Shown in pieces: positions 7,337-17,427 of a stretch of DNA of 64,000 nucleotides (positions are counted from its first letter, which is position 1; each line of letters begins with the position of its first letter). The stretch is from DATBLE01 sp036555585 (GTDB lineage Bacteria > Actinomycetota > Thermoleophilia > Gaiellales > Gaiellaceae), in NCBI GenBank assembly GCA_036555585.1, contig DATBLE010000009.1, positions 62,001 through 126,000 of the forward strand, in the 5' to 3' direction. Both the position numbers and the translations under genes were made by a program. A model generated the notes under the pieces. That model was not told the DNA's origin. It saw only the letters and a list, made by a program, of their open reading frames with translations, and ran no database searches.

Positions 7337-8365
7337 CTAATAGCTGAGCCGTGCGCGGCGCTCGTGCCGCTCGAGCGCGAGCTCGACCAGGCGGTCCAGG
7401 AGGTCGGGGTACGCGATCCCGGACGCCTCGAACAGCTTGGCGTAGACGCTCGTCGAGGTGAAGCCCGGGATGGTGTTCAGCTCGTTGACGAGCACCTCGC
7501 CGTCGTCGCGCACGAAGCAGTCGACGCGCGCCATCCCCTCGCACTCGGTGGCGACGAACGCCTGCACCGCGAGCTGCTGGACGCGGGCGGTCCGATCCGG
7601 CGCGATCCGGGCCGGGACGACCAGGTCCATCTCGCCCTCGTCGTACTTGGCCGAGTAGTCGTACCACTCGTTGTGCGTGACGTCGATCTCGCCGACCAGC
7701 GACGCGAACGGCTCGCGGTTGCCGAGCACGCCGACCTCGACCTCGACGCCCGAGACGAACTCCTCGACCAGCACCTTCTCGTCGTGGCGGAAGGCGAGCT
7801 CGACCGCCGCGAGCAGCTCCTCCTCGTCGTGCGCCTTCGAGATCCCGACCGACGAGCCGAGCCGCGCCGGCTTGACGAACACGGGATAGCCGAACGGGTT
7901 CTCCGGGGCGGCGCCGTTTCGCAGCGTCACGTTGCGCGTCACCGGGATGCCCTGGTCGCGCATGATCGCCTTGAAGAGGTCCTTGTCCATGCACAGGGCC
8001 GAGGCGGCGTGGTCGGCGCCCACGTACGGGACGCCGGCCATCTCGAGCAGCCCCTGGAGGCGACCGTCCTCCCCGAACGGGCCGTGCAGGATCGGCAGGA
8101 CGACCTCGACGCCGGCCACCGTGGCCGCGACCTCGCCCGACTCGGCCGGAACCGGCAATGTCCCGGGGACCGTCCCCGGGCCAAGCGCCTTCGGGGCCTG
8201 TCCGGAAGGAAGGGCCCAGCGGCCGTCCCGGTCGATCTCGACCGTGACCACCTCGTAGCGCTCCGGGTCGAGGCCCGCGATCACGGACCGGGCCGAGGCG
8301 AGCGAGATCGGGTGCTCGGACGAGCGTCCGCCCATCAGCACCGCGACCCGGCGGCGGGCGCTCAC
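7337..8365 (-). CDS. ddl: D-alanine--D-alanine ligase
   Basis: 342 residues from a GTG that overlaps the PASTA kinase stop by four bases. It joins two D-Ala for peptidoglycan precursors in the cytoplasm. ATP-grasp features are clear: VLMGGRSSEHPISLASA at the N-terminus, LHGPFGEDGRLQGLLE, VFVKPARLGSSVGISKA, KVLVEEFVSGVEVEVGVLG, and the metal-binding end VNELNTIPGFTSTSVYAKL. A short GPGTVPGTLP segment near residue 65 is encoded by a perfect 9-bp palindrome (8162-8180) and may be a recent in-frame insertion. Being the last gene of the PASTA kinase operon ties precursor supply to wall-growth signalling. Confidence 0.93.
   Translation of the reverse strand: MSARRRVAVLMGGRSSEHPISLASARSVIAGLDPERYEVVTVEIDRDGRWALPSGQAPKALGPGTVPGTLPVPAESGEVAATVAGVEVVLPILHGPFGEDGRLQGLLEMAGVPYVGADHAASALCMDKDLFKAIMRDQGIPVTRNVTLRNGAAPENPFGYPVFVKPARLGSSVGISKAHDEEELLAAVELAFRHDEKVLVEEFVSGVEVEVGVLGNREPFASLVGEIDVTHNEWYDYSAKYDEGEMDLVVPARIAPDRTARVQQLAVQAFVATECEGMARVDCFVRDDGEVLVNELNTIPGFTSTSVYAKLFEASGIAYPDLLDRLVELALERHERRARLSY
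8162..8180. repeat. Perfect palindrome inside ddl
   Basis: CCCGGGGAC / GTCCCCGGG around a single C. The 19 bases are in frame within ddl and encode a Gly/Pro-rich loop. It resembles the other compact hairpins scattered through this window. Confidence 0.5.
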
Positions 8366-10377
8366 GGGACCGGGGTCGTGTCGGTCAGGGTGGTGTCGGC
8401 GCCCGTCGTGTCGGTCGGCACGGTGTCGGTCGGCACGGTCTCGGTCGTCGTCGTCGGCGGCGGGGGCGCGGTGTAGTGACCGACCGTGATCGTGACCGTC
8501 GCGCCGGGCTCCGCCGAGCTTCCCGCCTGCGGGGCCTGGAAGAGGACGACGCCGTCCAGCGACGGATCCTGGACGTCGCTCTCCTCGACGACGACCTTGA
8601 ACCCGGAGTTGCGGAGCGTGGCGATCGCGTCCGTCCGGGAGAAGCTGGACACGTCCGGCACCGCCGACTGGGTCGGGCCCTTCGAGACGTACAGGGTCAC
8701 GGTCGCGCCCTTCGAATCCAGGCTGTTCGCGGCCGGGTCCTGCTGGACGACCGTGCCCTTGGGATCGTTCGAGTCGACGTCGCGGCGTGCGACCGCGAAG
8801 CCGGCGCCCTGGAGCTGGGCGGCGGCCTGCTCGTACGGGACGCCCACCACCGGCGGGATCGCGATCGGCTTCGGCCCGTCGGACACGTTGATCCGCACGC
8901 CCGTGCCCTTGAGCACGCGCTCGCCTGCCGCCGGGTCCTGGCCGGTGACGGTCCCGGTCTCCTTGTCGGAGTTGACGTGGTGGATCCTGGCCTTGAGCCC
9001 GCGCTCCGTAAGCGCCGCGACCGCGTCGGTCGCCTGGTCGCCGACCACGCCCGGGACGTTCACCTTCGGCAGGCCGGTCGAGACGACGATCCGCACGGGG
9101 TTGCCCTTGTCGGTGCGCGTGCCCGCGCTGGGATCCTGGGAGATGACGAACGTCTCGGGAACCTTGTCGTCCGGCTGCCGGGCGATCACCGGGTGCAGGC
9201 CGGCGTTGCGGATGTTCTCGACGGCGAGCACCTCCTTCGTCCCCTCGACGAAGGGCACCGCGACCGGCTTGGTCGCGGCCAGCTGGTCCTGAACCTTCGT
9301 GTACACGTACCAGCCGCCGGCGACGGCGGCTGCCACCACCAGCACCGCGAGCAGCCACGGCCAGATCGAGCGCCGGCGGATCGGCTCCTCGTACTCGTAG
9401 AAGCCGGTCGGCGGGCCGTACGCCGGCGGCGTCGTGCCGGGCGGGCGGCGGACGACCTCCGTCGGAGCGGCCGAGACCGCCGTCGCCGCGCCGACGCCGC
9501 GCAGCACGTGCGTCGCCGCCTCCTCGGTCTCGGGGGCGACCGACTGGCCGCGGGCGGCGCGGGCGAGGTCGGCGTCCATGTCCTCGGCGTTCTGGTAGCG
9601 GTCGGCCGGGCGCTTGGCGAGCGCGCGCAGGACGATCGAGTCCAGCTCGTGCGGGACCTCCGGGCGCACCTCGGACGGCGGCTCGGGGGTGGCCGAGAGG
9701 TGCTTCATCGCGATCTCGAGCGGCGTGTCGCCCGTGAACGGGACCGCGCCGGTCAGCATCTCGTAGAGCACGATCCCGACCGAGTAGATGTCCGACGCCG
9801 GCCCGACCGGCGCGCCCTTCGCCTGCTCCGGGGACAGGTACTGCGCGGTGCCGATGATCGACCCCGTCTCGGTCATCTGGCTCGCGCCCGCGCGGGCGAT
9901 CCCGAAGTCCATCACCTTCACGCGCCCGTCCGGCGCCACGGCGACGTTGTGCGGCTTGATGTCGCGGTGCACGACGCCGTTCCGGTGCGCGAAGCCGAGC
10001 GCGGCGAGGATCTGGCGCGCGTAGTCGATCGCGACCGCGATCGGGGTCGGCCCGCGGGCGACGAGGAGCTCCTTGAGGGTGCGCCCCTCCAGGTACTCCA
10101 TCGCGATGTAGTAGGTGCCCTCGGCCTGGCCGCGGTCGTAGATCGAGACGACGTTCGGGTGGGACAGACCCGCCGCGTTCTTCGCCTCGCGGCGGAAGCG
10201 CTCGACGAACTGCTCGTCCTGGGCGTGCCGGTCGTCGAGCATCTTGATCGCCACCCGGCGGCCGAGCTCCTGGTCCTCGGCGAGGTAGACGTTCGCCATG
10301 CCGCCCGTGCCCAGCTTGCGGACGACCTTGTAGCGGCCGTCGAAGACCTGGTCGATGAGGGTGTCGGGGCCCGGCAT
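8362..10377 (-). CDS. pknB: PASTA-domain Ser/Thr protein kinase (PknB type)
   Basis: 671 residues. The kinase domain is at about 15-275 with GTGGMANV, Lys45 in VAIKML, HRDIKPHN and DFG, and YLSPEQ at the end of the activation segment. A Pro/Thr-rich linker leads to a transmembrane helix (SIWPWLLAVLVVAAAVAGGW, about 338-357). Outside are four consecutive PASTA repeats (about 365-655), each recognisable by phrases like VPGVVGDQATDAVAAL and IPPVVGVPYEQAAAQL, then a Thr/Asp-rich tail. PASTA repeats bind muropeptides and lipid II in characterised kinases. It sits in the classic order pstP-rodA-pbpA-pknB and should coordinate wall synthesis with growth. Confidence 0.95.
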   Translation of the reverse strand: MPGPDTLIDQVFDGRYKVVRKLGTGGMANVYLAEDQELGRRVAIKMLDDRHAQDEQFVERFRREAKNAAGLSHPNVVSIYDRGQAEGTYYIAMEYLEGRTLKELLVARGPTPIAVAIDYARQILAALGFAHRNGVVHRDIKPHNVAVAPDGRVKVMDFGIARAGASQMTETGSIIGTAQYLSPEQAKGAPVGPASDIYSVGIVLYEMLTGAVPFTGDTPLEIAMKHLSATPEPPSEVRPEVPHELDSIVLRALAKRPADRYQNAEDMDADLARAARGQSVAPETEEAATHVLRGVGAATAVSAAPTEVVRRPPGTTPPAYGPPTGFYEYEEPIRRRSIWPWLLAVLVVAAAVAGGWYVYTKVQDQLAATKPVAVPFVEGTKEVLAVENIRNAGLHPVIARQPDDKVPETFVISQDPSAGTRTDKGNPVRIVVSTGLPKVNVPGVVGDQATDAVAALTERGLKARIHHVNSDKETGTVTGQDPAAGERVLKGTGVRINVSDGPKPIAIPPVVGVPYEQAAAQLQGAGFAVARRDVDSNDPKGTVVQQDPAANSLDSKGATVTLYVSKGPTQSAVPDVSSFSRTDAIATLRNSGFKVVVEESDVQDPSLDGVVLFQAPQAGSSAEPGATVTITVGHYTAPPPPTTTTETVPTDTVPTDTTGADTTLTDTTPVP

Positions 10378-10390
10378 CCTCGCCTACAGG

Positions 10391-11875
10391 TTAGGGACGC
10401 CGCCGGAGCAAGGTTTCCATGACCGTCTTCGCGATCGGCGCCGCGGTCTGACCGCCGACGCCGTGCTGGTTCTCGAGGAAGACGGAGATCGCGACGCGCG
10501 GCGCGTTCGCGGGGGCGAAGGCGATGAACGAGGTGGTGTTGACGCCCGCAGCGCCCGTCTCCGCGGTTCCCGTCTTGCCCGCGACCGCGACACCCGGGAT
10601 CTGCGCAGCAGTGCCGGTGCCGCCGGTGACCACCGACTCCATCATGGCGGTCAGCTCGTTCGCGGTCTCGGGGGAGATCGGCCGCGAGCGCACCTTCGGC
10701 GTGTGCCGGACGATCGTCGATCCGTTCGGCGCGGTGATCTTCTTCACCACGTACGGCTGCATGACGACGCCGTCGTTGGCGATCCCGGCCGCGACCATCG
10801 CCATCTGCAGCGGGGTGACCTGCATGCGCTCCTGGCCGAAGGCGAGCCGGCCGGGGTCGACCTGGTTCGCGTCGTGCGGACGGAACAGGCGGCCGTGGTC
10901 GTACAGGCCGCTCGGCGAGCGCTCGCTCGAGGGCGTCTCGAGCGGGGGATCGTCGGTGAAGCCGAATCGCTCCGCATATCGGAGAATGGTCAGCGGGCCG
11001 AGCTTCTTGCCGATCTCGCAGAAGACCGCGTTGATCGAGTGCTGGAGCGCCGTGCCGAAGTCGACGTGGCCGAAGACCTCCGGCCCTGACTGGTCGGCGA
11101 AGTTCGACACCTTCTTGCCGTACTCGACGCAGTAGCCGGGGTCGTCGAACGTCGAGTCGGGCGTGAACGTGCCGCTGTCGAGCGCGGCCGCGGCGGTGAG
11201 CACCTTGAAGGTCGAGCCGGGCGTGTACAGGCCGGCGGTCGCGCGGTTGATCAGCGGCGCGCCCGGCGAGCAGCTCACGCCCGCCGCGCGCCGGGCGATC
11301 TGCCCGAAGTGCCGCTCGACCAGGTTCGGGTCGTAGGAGGGCGAGGACGCCATCACCAGCACCGCGCCGGTCCTGGGATCGAGCGCCACCACGGCGCCGC
11401 AGTTCCCGTCCAGCGCGTCCAGCGCCGCCTGCTGCGCCTTCGAGTCGATCGTCAGCACGAGGTTGTTCCCCGTGACGGTCGAGCCCTCGAGGCTGTCGAG
11501 CGTCCGGCGCAGCACGGTGTTCAGGTGCGAGTTCGAGGCCGTGAGGTAGTCGTCCATCGAGCGCTCCAGGCCCGCGCGCGAGTGGGACTGTGTCGAGTAG
11601 CCGACCACCTGGGCCGCGAGCGGGCCGCTCGGGTAGCGGCGGAAGTAGTAGGTCTGGCCGTCCGACTTCAGCGCCCGCCGGGCGGCCAGGAGGCGGCCGT
11701 CGGCCGAGTAGATCAGCCCGCGCCGGATCTTGAACTGGGCCACCCGCAGGATCGCGTTGTCCTGGCGCGCCGCCAGCCCCGACGGCGCCCACGTCTGCCA
11801 GTAGGTGGTCGCGACCACGAGCGCCGCGAGCAGGGCGAGCGCGACCACGGCGAGGCGGGTGATCTGCCTGTTCAG
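10391..11875 (-). CDS. pbpA: Penicillin-binding protein 2-type transpeptidase (PbpA)
   Basis: A class B PBP that crosslinks peptidoglycan outside the membrane. A transmembrane anchor near residues 6-25 is followed by a dimerisation region with RGLIYSADGRLLA. The transpeptidase motifs are STFK (in PGSTFKVLTAAAAL), SIN (in ALQHSINAVF) and KTGT (in AGKTGTAET). I prefer a CTG start at 11875, because it restores the conserved N-terminus NRQITRLAV and has AGGTGA four bases upstream; the first conventional start is GTG at 11848, nine codons in. It lies just after ftsW/rodA and pairs with it functionally. Confidence 0.93.
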   Translation of the reverse strand: MNRQITRLAVVALALLAALVVATTYWQTWAPSGLAARQDNAILRVAQFKIRRGLIYSADGRLLAARRALKSDGQTYYFRRYPSGPLAAQVVGYSTQSHSRAGLERSMDDYLTASNSHLNTVLRRTLDSLEGSTVTGNNLVLTIDSKAQQAALDALDGNCGAVVALDPRTGAVLVMASSPSYDPNLVERHFGQIARRAAGVSCSPGAPLINRATAGLYTPGSTFKVLTAAAALDSGTFTPDSTFDDPGYCVEYGKKVSNFADQSGPEVFGHVDFGTALQHSINAVFCEIGKKLGPLTILRYAERFGFTDDPPLETPSSERSPSGLYDHGRLFRPHDANQVDPGRLAFGQERMQVTPLQMAMVAAGIANDGVVMQPYVVKKITAPNGSTIVRHTPKVRSRPISPETANELTAMMESVVTGGTGTAAQIPGVAVAGKTGTAETGAAGVNTTSFIAFAPANAPRVAISVFLENQHGVGGQTAAPIAKTVMETLLRRRP

Positions 11876-11879
11876 CCGG

Positions 11880-13139
11880 TCACCTGGGCACGTTCGCCCG
11901 GTTGGAGACGAGCAGGAGGCCCGCGAGCAGGATGAAGTTGGCGACGATGCTCGAGCCGCCGTAGCTGATGAACGGCAGCGTGATCCCGGTCAGCGGGATC
12001 ACCCGCAGCAGGCCGCCGACGATGATGAACGTCTGGAGCGCGAACGCGAACGTGAGGCCGGCGCCGAGCAGCTTCGAGAAGCCGTCGTCGGCGAGCACCG
12101 AGACCCTGAACCCGCGCAGGACGAAGACCATGTAGACGAGCAGCACGCCCGCCGCTCCGATCAGGCCCAGCTCCTGCGCGAGCGCCGAGTAGATGAAGTC
12201 GGTGTTGACGTGGGGGATCAGGTCGGTGCCGCCTGTGGTCGTGAACGTCCCGCGGCCCAGCCCCGTGCCCCAGAAGCCGCCGTGCGCGATCGAGTAGGAC
12301 GACTGGACGAGCTGGTAGCCCTTGCCGTGCGGGTCCTGCCACGGGTCGAGCCAGATGTCGACCCGGTCGCGGACGTGCGGGATCGCCCGGTACGCGGCCG
12401 TCGCGCCCCCGACGAACAGCAGGATCCCGATCGCGACGAAGAGCACGCGCCCGGTGGCCACGTACAGCATCGCCAGGAAGATCCCGAAGTAGAGGAGCGC
12501 GCTCCCGAGGTCGTTGGTCTCGACCAGCACCAGCATCGCCGCGCCCCAGATGAGGAGCAGCGGGCCGAAGTCCTTCAGCCGCCCCTGGGCGAGCACCTCC
12601 CGCTTCTCGCGCAGGTAGCCGGCGAGGAAGACGATCAGCGCGATCTTGGCCAGCTCCCCGGGCTGGAACTGGATCGGCCCGACCTTCACCCACAGGCGGG
12701 CGCCGTTGATCGACGTGCCGAAGCCGGGGAGGACGGGGAGCACCAGGAGCCCGACCGCCGAGACCCCGAAGAGGTACTTGTAGCTCTCGAGCACGCGGAA
12801 GTCGTCGCGCAGGGCGATCAGCGTGAGCGCGAACACGGCGACGCCGACGACGATCCAGAAGCCCTGCCGGAACGCGTCGCCGGTGCCGAGGCGGTAGATC
12901 TCGGTCAGGCCGATCGCGGTCAGGAGCCCTGCCAGCGGCAGCAGGTACGGGTCCGACCACGGCACGGCGTAGCGGACGACCAGGTGCGCGACCAGGTAGA
13001 GCCCGAGGAAGATGAGCGCGTACGAGATCGAGCCGGCCGAGATCACCGACTGCCTGGCGATGTACACGCTGGCGAAGCCGAGGCCGGTGATCACCCCGAC
13101 GGCGACGAGGTTGGCGAGCTCTCGGTTGCGGGCCGACAC
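11880..13139 (-). CDS. ftsW: FtsW/RodA-family lipid II polymerase (SEDS protein)
   Basis: 419 residues, about ten transmembrane helices. SEDS proteins polymerise glycan strands from lipid II together with a class B PBP, here the next gene. Signature segments are INGARLWVKVGPIQFQPGEL, ETNDLGSALLYF, HVNTDFIYSALAQELGLIGA and the C-terminal PLTGITLPFISYGGSSIVAN. The chosen start is GTG at 13139, 14 bases after the phosphatase stop; an upstream extension would be PP2C sequence in another frame. In actinobacterial operons with this gene order the SEDS gene is usually named rodA, so rodA is an equally good symbol. Confidence 0.93.
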   Translation of the reverse strand: MSARNRELANLVAVGVITGLGFASVYIARQSVISAGSISYALIFLGLYLVAHLVVRYAVPWSDPYLLPLAGLLTAIGLTEIYRLGTGDAFRQGFWIVVGVAVFALTLIALRDDFRVLESYKYLFGVSAVGLLVLPVLPGFGTSINGARLWVKVGPIQFQPGELAKIALIVFLAGYLREKREVLAQGRLKDFGPLLLIWGAAMLVLVETNDLGSALLYFGIFLAMLYVATGRVLFVAIGILLFVGGATAAYRAIPHVRDRVDIWLDPWQDPHGKGYQLVQSSYSIAHGGFWGTGLGRGTFTTTGGTDLIPHVNTDFIYSALAQELGLIGAAGVLLVYMVFVLRGFRVSVLADDGFSKLLGAGLTFAFALQTFIIVGGLLRVIPLTGITLPFISYGGSSIVANFILLAGLLLVSNRANVPR

Positions 13140-13153
13140 GGCTAGCGCACCAT

Positions 13154-14347
13154 CTAGGGGACGACCTGCGCCTCGTACTGCTTGACCGCGTCGAGGGCCC
13201 GGCCGTACGTGCGGAGGTCGTGGTCGAACAGCGCTCGCCGCTCGCCCTGCGAGAGCTGCCCGGCGAGCACGGGGCTCTCGTAGCGAACCCGGTAGAGCTT
13301 GACGCCGCCGACGATGTTCCAGGGGAAGCCCTGGTAGACGGCGACGTGGCCGTCGGACTGGGCGCCGACGAAGTAGGACCGCGAGAGCGTCCAAACGACG
13401 AGCGCGGCCACGATCACCACCGCCGTGGCGGCGACCACGGCGATCGCCACGCGCGGAACGCGCCGGTGGCCGCCTGCCTTCCCGGCGCGGCCGGTCGCGC
13501 GGAGCGCCTCGAGCTCGTCGCGCGAGACGACCATGGTGTCGCCGATCGTGGGGACGGCGTCGAGCTCGGTCAGCGTGCGCTCGTCGTCGAGGGGCTCCTG
13601 CTCGTCGGCTGCAGGCGGGGTCGTCACGACCTCGGCGTCGTCGTCGCCCAGCTCGAACACGATCACGGTGATGTTGTCCTCGCCGCCGCCGTGGTTCGCC
13701 GCGTCAACCAGCGCCCGGGCGGTGCGGTCCAGGCTCGTCCGGCTCTGCTCGACGATCTCGAGGATCCTCCGGTCGTCGACCATCGAGGTCAGGCCGTCCG
13801 AGCAGATCATGAACAGGTCGCCCGGTTGCGCCTCGACCTCGAACGTGTCGACGTCGACCTCCGGATCGGTGCCGAGCACCCGCGTGATCACCGAGCGCTG
13901 GGGATGGGCGTCGGCCTCCTCGGGCGAGAGCCTGCCGCTGCGCACGAGCTCGGCGACGAGCGAATGGTCGTCCGTCAGCTGCTCGATGGCGCCGTCCCTG
14001 AGGCGGTAGGCGCGGGAGTCGCCGACGTGACCGAACCTGACGGTTCCGCCGTCGATCAGCGCGGCGGTCATCGTCGTGCCCATGCCGGCGCGTCCCTCGT
14101 CGCCGGCGGCGGCCTCGTAGACGCGCCGGTTCGCCTCCTGGATCAGGGCGACGACCGCATCTCCACCCCCGTCGGCGCCGGAGTCGCGCAGGACCGACGC
14201 CGCGATGCGCGAGGCGATCTCGCCCGCCTGCGCCCCGCCCATCCCGTCGGCGACCGCGAACAGCGGCGGCTGTACGACATACGCGTCCTCGTTCATGCGC
14301 CGACGCCGCCCCGGGTCGGTTGCGGCGGCATGTTGCAGGAGCTTCAT
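13154..14347 (-). CDS. pstP: PP2C-family protein phosphatase (PstP type)
   Basis: 397 residues. PP2C metal-binding motifs are all present: GRRRMNEDAYVV, VADGMGGAQAGEIAS, GHVGDSRAYRLRDG, LTDDHSLV, ICSDGLTSMVDD and GGGEDNITVIVFEL. A cytoplasmic linker and a basic stretch lead to one transmembrane helix (VAIAVVAATAVVIVAALVVW, about 300-319) and a short outer domain. It reverses phosphorylation by the Ser/Thr kinases encoded around it and is the standard partner of PASTA kinases. The ATG overlaps the fhaB stop (ATGA). Confidence 0.93.
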   Translation of the reverse strand: MKLLQHAAATDPGRRRRMNEDAYVVQPPLFAVADGMGGAQAGEIASRIAASVLRDSGADGGGDAVVALIQEANRRVYEAAAGDEGRAGMGTTMTAALIDGGTVRFGHVGDSRAYRLRDGAIEQLTDDHSLVAELVRSGRLSPEEADAHPQRSVITRVLGTDPEVDVDTFEVEAQPGDLFMICSDGLTSMVDDRRILEIVEQSRTSLDRTARALVDAANHGGGEDNITVIVFELGDDDAEVVTTPPAADEQEPLDDERTLTELDAVPTIGDTMVVSRDELEALRATGRAGKAGGHRRVPRVAIAVVAATAVVIVAALVVWTLSRSYFVGAQSDGHVAVYQGFPWNIVGGVKLYRVRYESPVLAGQLSQGERRALFDHDLRTYGRALDAVKQYEAQVVP

Positions 14348-14808
14348 CGTTCGTAGCGGAGGTCGGTGTTGCCGACGCGGATCACGTCGCCGGCCTTCAG
14401 CCGGTGCGGCTTCGACAGCTTCGCACCGTTCACGTACGTGCCGTTCGTGGAGCCCGCGTCCGAGACCCAGACCCCGTCGCGCCTCGGCTCGATTCTCGCG
14501 TGGCGGGCCGACGTGAAGTCGTCTTCGAGCGGGATGTCGTTCTCGGCGCTCCGCCCGACCGAGACGGTCCGCGAGTCGAGGCCCCGCTTGTGCCCGTCGG
14601 GGAACACGATCCGGCCCGTGGCCACGGGCTTGGTCCCGCCGAGCAGCCGCGCGGCCTGGTCGGGCGCAAGCACGAAGCTTTCCTGGGGCAGGCGCAGGTC
14701 GCGGCTGGCCGTGCGCACGATCCGCCAGATGAAGAGGTAGAGGAGCAGCAGGAAGAGGATCTTCAGGATGAGCAGTGCTTCGCCGACCTCCAGCGAAGCG
14801 AGGGTCAC
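14344..14808 (-). CDS. fhaB: Membrane-anchored FHA domain protein (FhaB/FipA type)
   Basis: 154 residues from a GTG overlapping the fhaA stop. One N-terminal transmembrane helix (ALLILKILFLLLLYLFIW) is followed by a linker and an FHA domain at about 70-150: VSVGRSAENDIPLEDDF, SARHARI and DAGSTNGTYVNG. FHA domains bind phosphothreonine peptides, so this should be an adaptor recruited by kinase-phosphorylated partners at the division or elongation complex, as known for FhaB/FipA in mycobacteria. Confidence 0.92.
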   Translation of the reverse strand: MTLASLEVGEALLILKILFLLLLYLFIWRIVRTASRDLRLPQESFVLAPDQAARLLGGTKPVATGRIVFPDGHKRGLDSRTVSVGRSAENDIPLEDDFTSARHARIEPRRDGVWVSDAGSTNGTYVNGAKLSKPHRLKAGDVIRVGNTDLRYER

Positions 14809-15578
14809 TCGAGCAACCTCCGCTCGAAGACCAGGTCGGTCGAGCCGATCGTGATCACGTCGCCGGAGTCGAGCTTGGCCCTGGCCGTCCGATGGCCGTT
14901 CACGCTGGAGCCGTTGGTGGAGTCGAGGTCGATCAGCCAGTACGCCGCCCCCTCCTGGCGCAGCTCGGCGTGCCGCCGCGAGGCGTTGGGGTCGGCGAGC
15001 TGCACGTCGCAGTCCTTGGACCGGCCGATCACGACCCGGCGGCTGGTGATCTCCCGCGGCCTGCCGCCCACGGTCAGGGTGACCAGCTCCTGCGCGAGCG
15101 CGACGTCGGCCGGCGCGCCGTCGGCGGAAAGCGGCGAACGCGGCCGGTAGACCATGGTCGCTCCAGGCTCCACGGGAGCAGGCGCGGGCTCGCCTGCCTG
15201 CGGACGTGCGCCCTGCACCATGCGGGTCGCGATCCCGAACTCGCCCATCGACAGGTCGTCGTCGGTCTCCATCAGCACGGTCGGCGGGGTCAGCAGCATG
15301 TACCCCTCGCGGCGCGCGTGCTCGGCCAGGTAGTCCTGGAGCTCGGCGCGCAGCGAGCTCTCGTAGTCGGTGAACTGCTCGCGGTCGACGGGCGCGAGGT
15401 AGACGGTGTACTCGTTCGGGACGTAGACACGCGACACCGAGACGGTCCGGTGGTCCTCCATCTCCTTGACGAGCTTCCGGGCGAGCTCGACCGGCTGGAC
15501 GTTGGTGCGGAACGCGCGGCCGAACAGGCCTTCGAAGAGGCCTTCGATCTTCTGCTCGATGCTGCGCAGCACGCTCAC
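14805..15578 (-). CDS. fhaA: FHA domain protein with N-terminal DUF3662 (FhaA type)
   Basis: 257 residues, start GTG. The N-terminal part (about 1-120) begins with LRSIEQKIEGLFEGLFGRAF and contains VQPVELARKLVKEMEDHRTV, the DUF3662 module that opens FhaA proteins. A Pro/Gly/Ala-rich linker follows. The C-terminal FHA domain has VVIGRSKDCDVQLADPNASR, RRHAELRQEG and DLDSTNGSSVNG. In mycobacteria FhaA binds phosphorylated MurJ and the kinase PknB. It lies 30 bases downstream of a further kinase gene and is coupled to fhaB. Confidence 0.92.
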   Translation of the reverse strand: MSVLRSIEQKIEGLFEGLFGRAFRTNVQPVELARKLVKEMEDHRTVSVSRVYVPNEYTVYLAPVDREQFTDYESSLRAELQDYLAEHARREGYMLLTPPTVLMETDDDLSMGEFGIATRMVQGARPQAGEPAPAPVEPGATMVYRPRSPLSADGAPADVALAQELVTLTVGGRPREITSRRVVIGRSKDCDVQLADPNASRRHAELRQEGAAYWLIDLDSTNGSSVNGHRTARAKLDSGDVITIGSTDLVFERRLLE

Positions 15579-15608
15579 GGCCAGGGTGTTCCCCGGTGGC
15601 GAGTGTAC

Positions 15609-17318
<1,710 letters not shown>

Positions 17319-17427
17319 CCCGGTGACACGTTTTGCACGCGCGGCCGAAGTCCTTTGGCCTGCGAGGAATGGGCTACAGTGCGCCGAATTCGGCTGCTAA
17401 GCGCGCTGTGAGCGAGTCCGACGCCCG

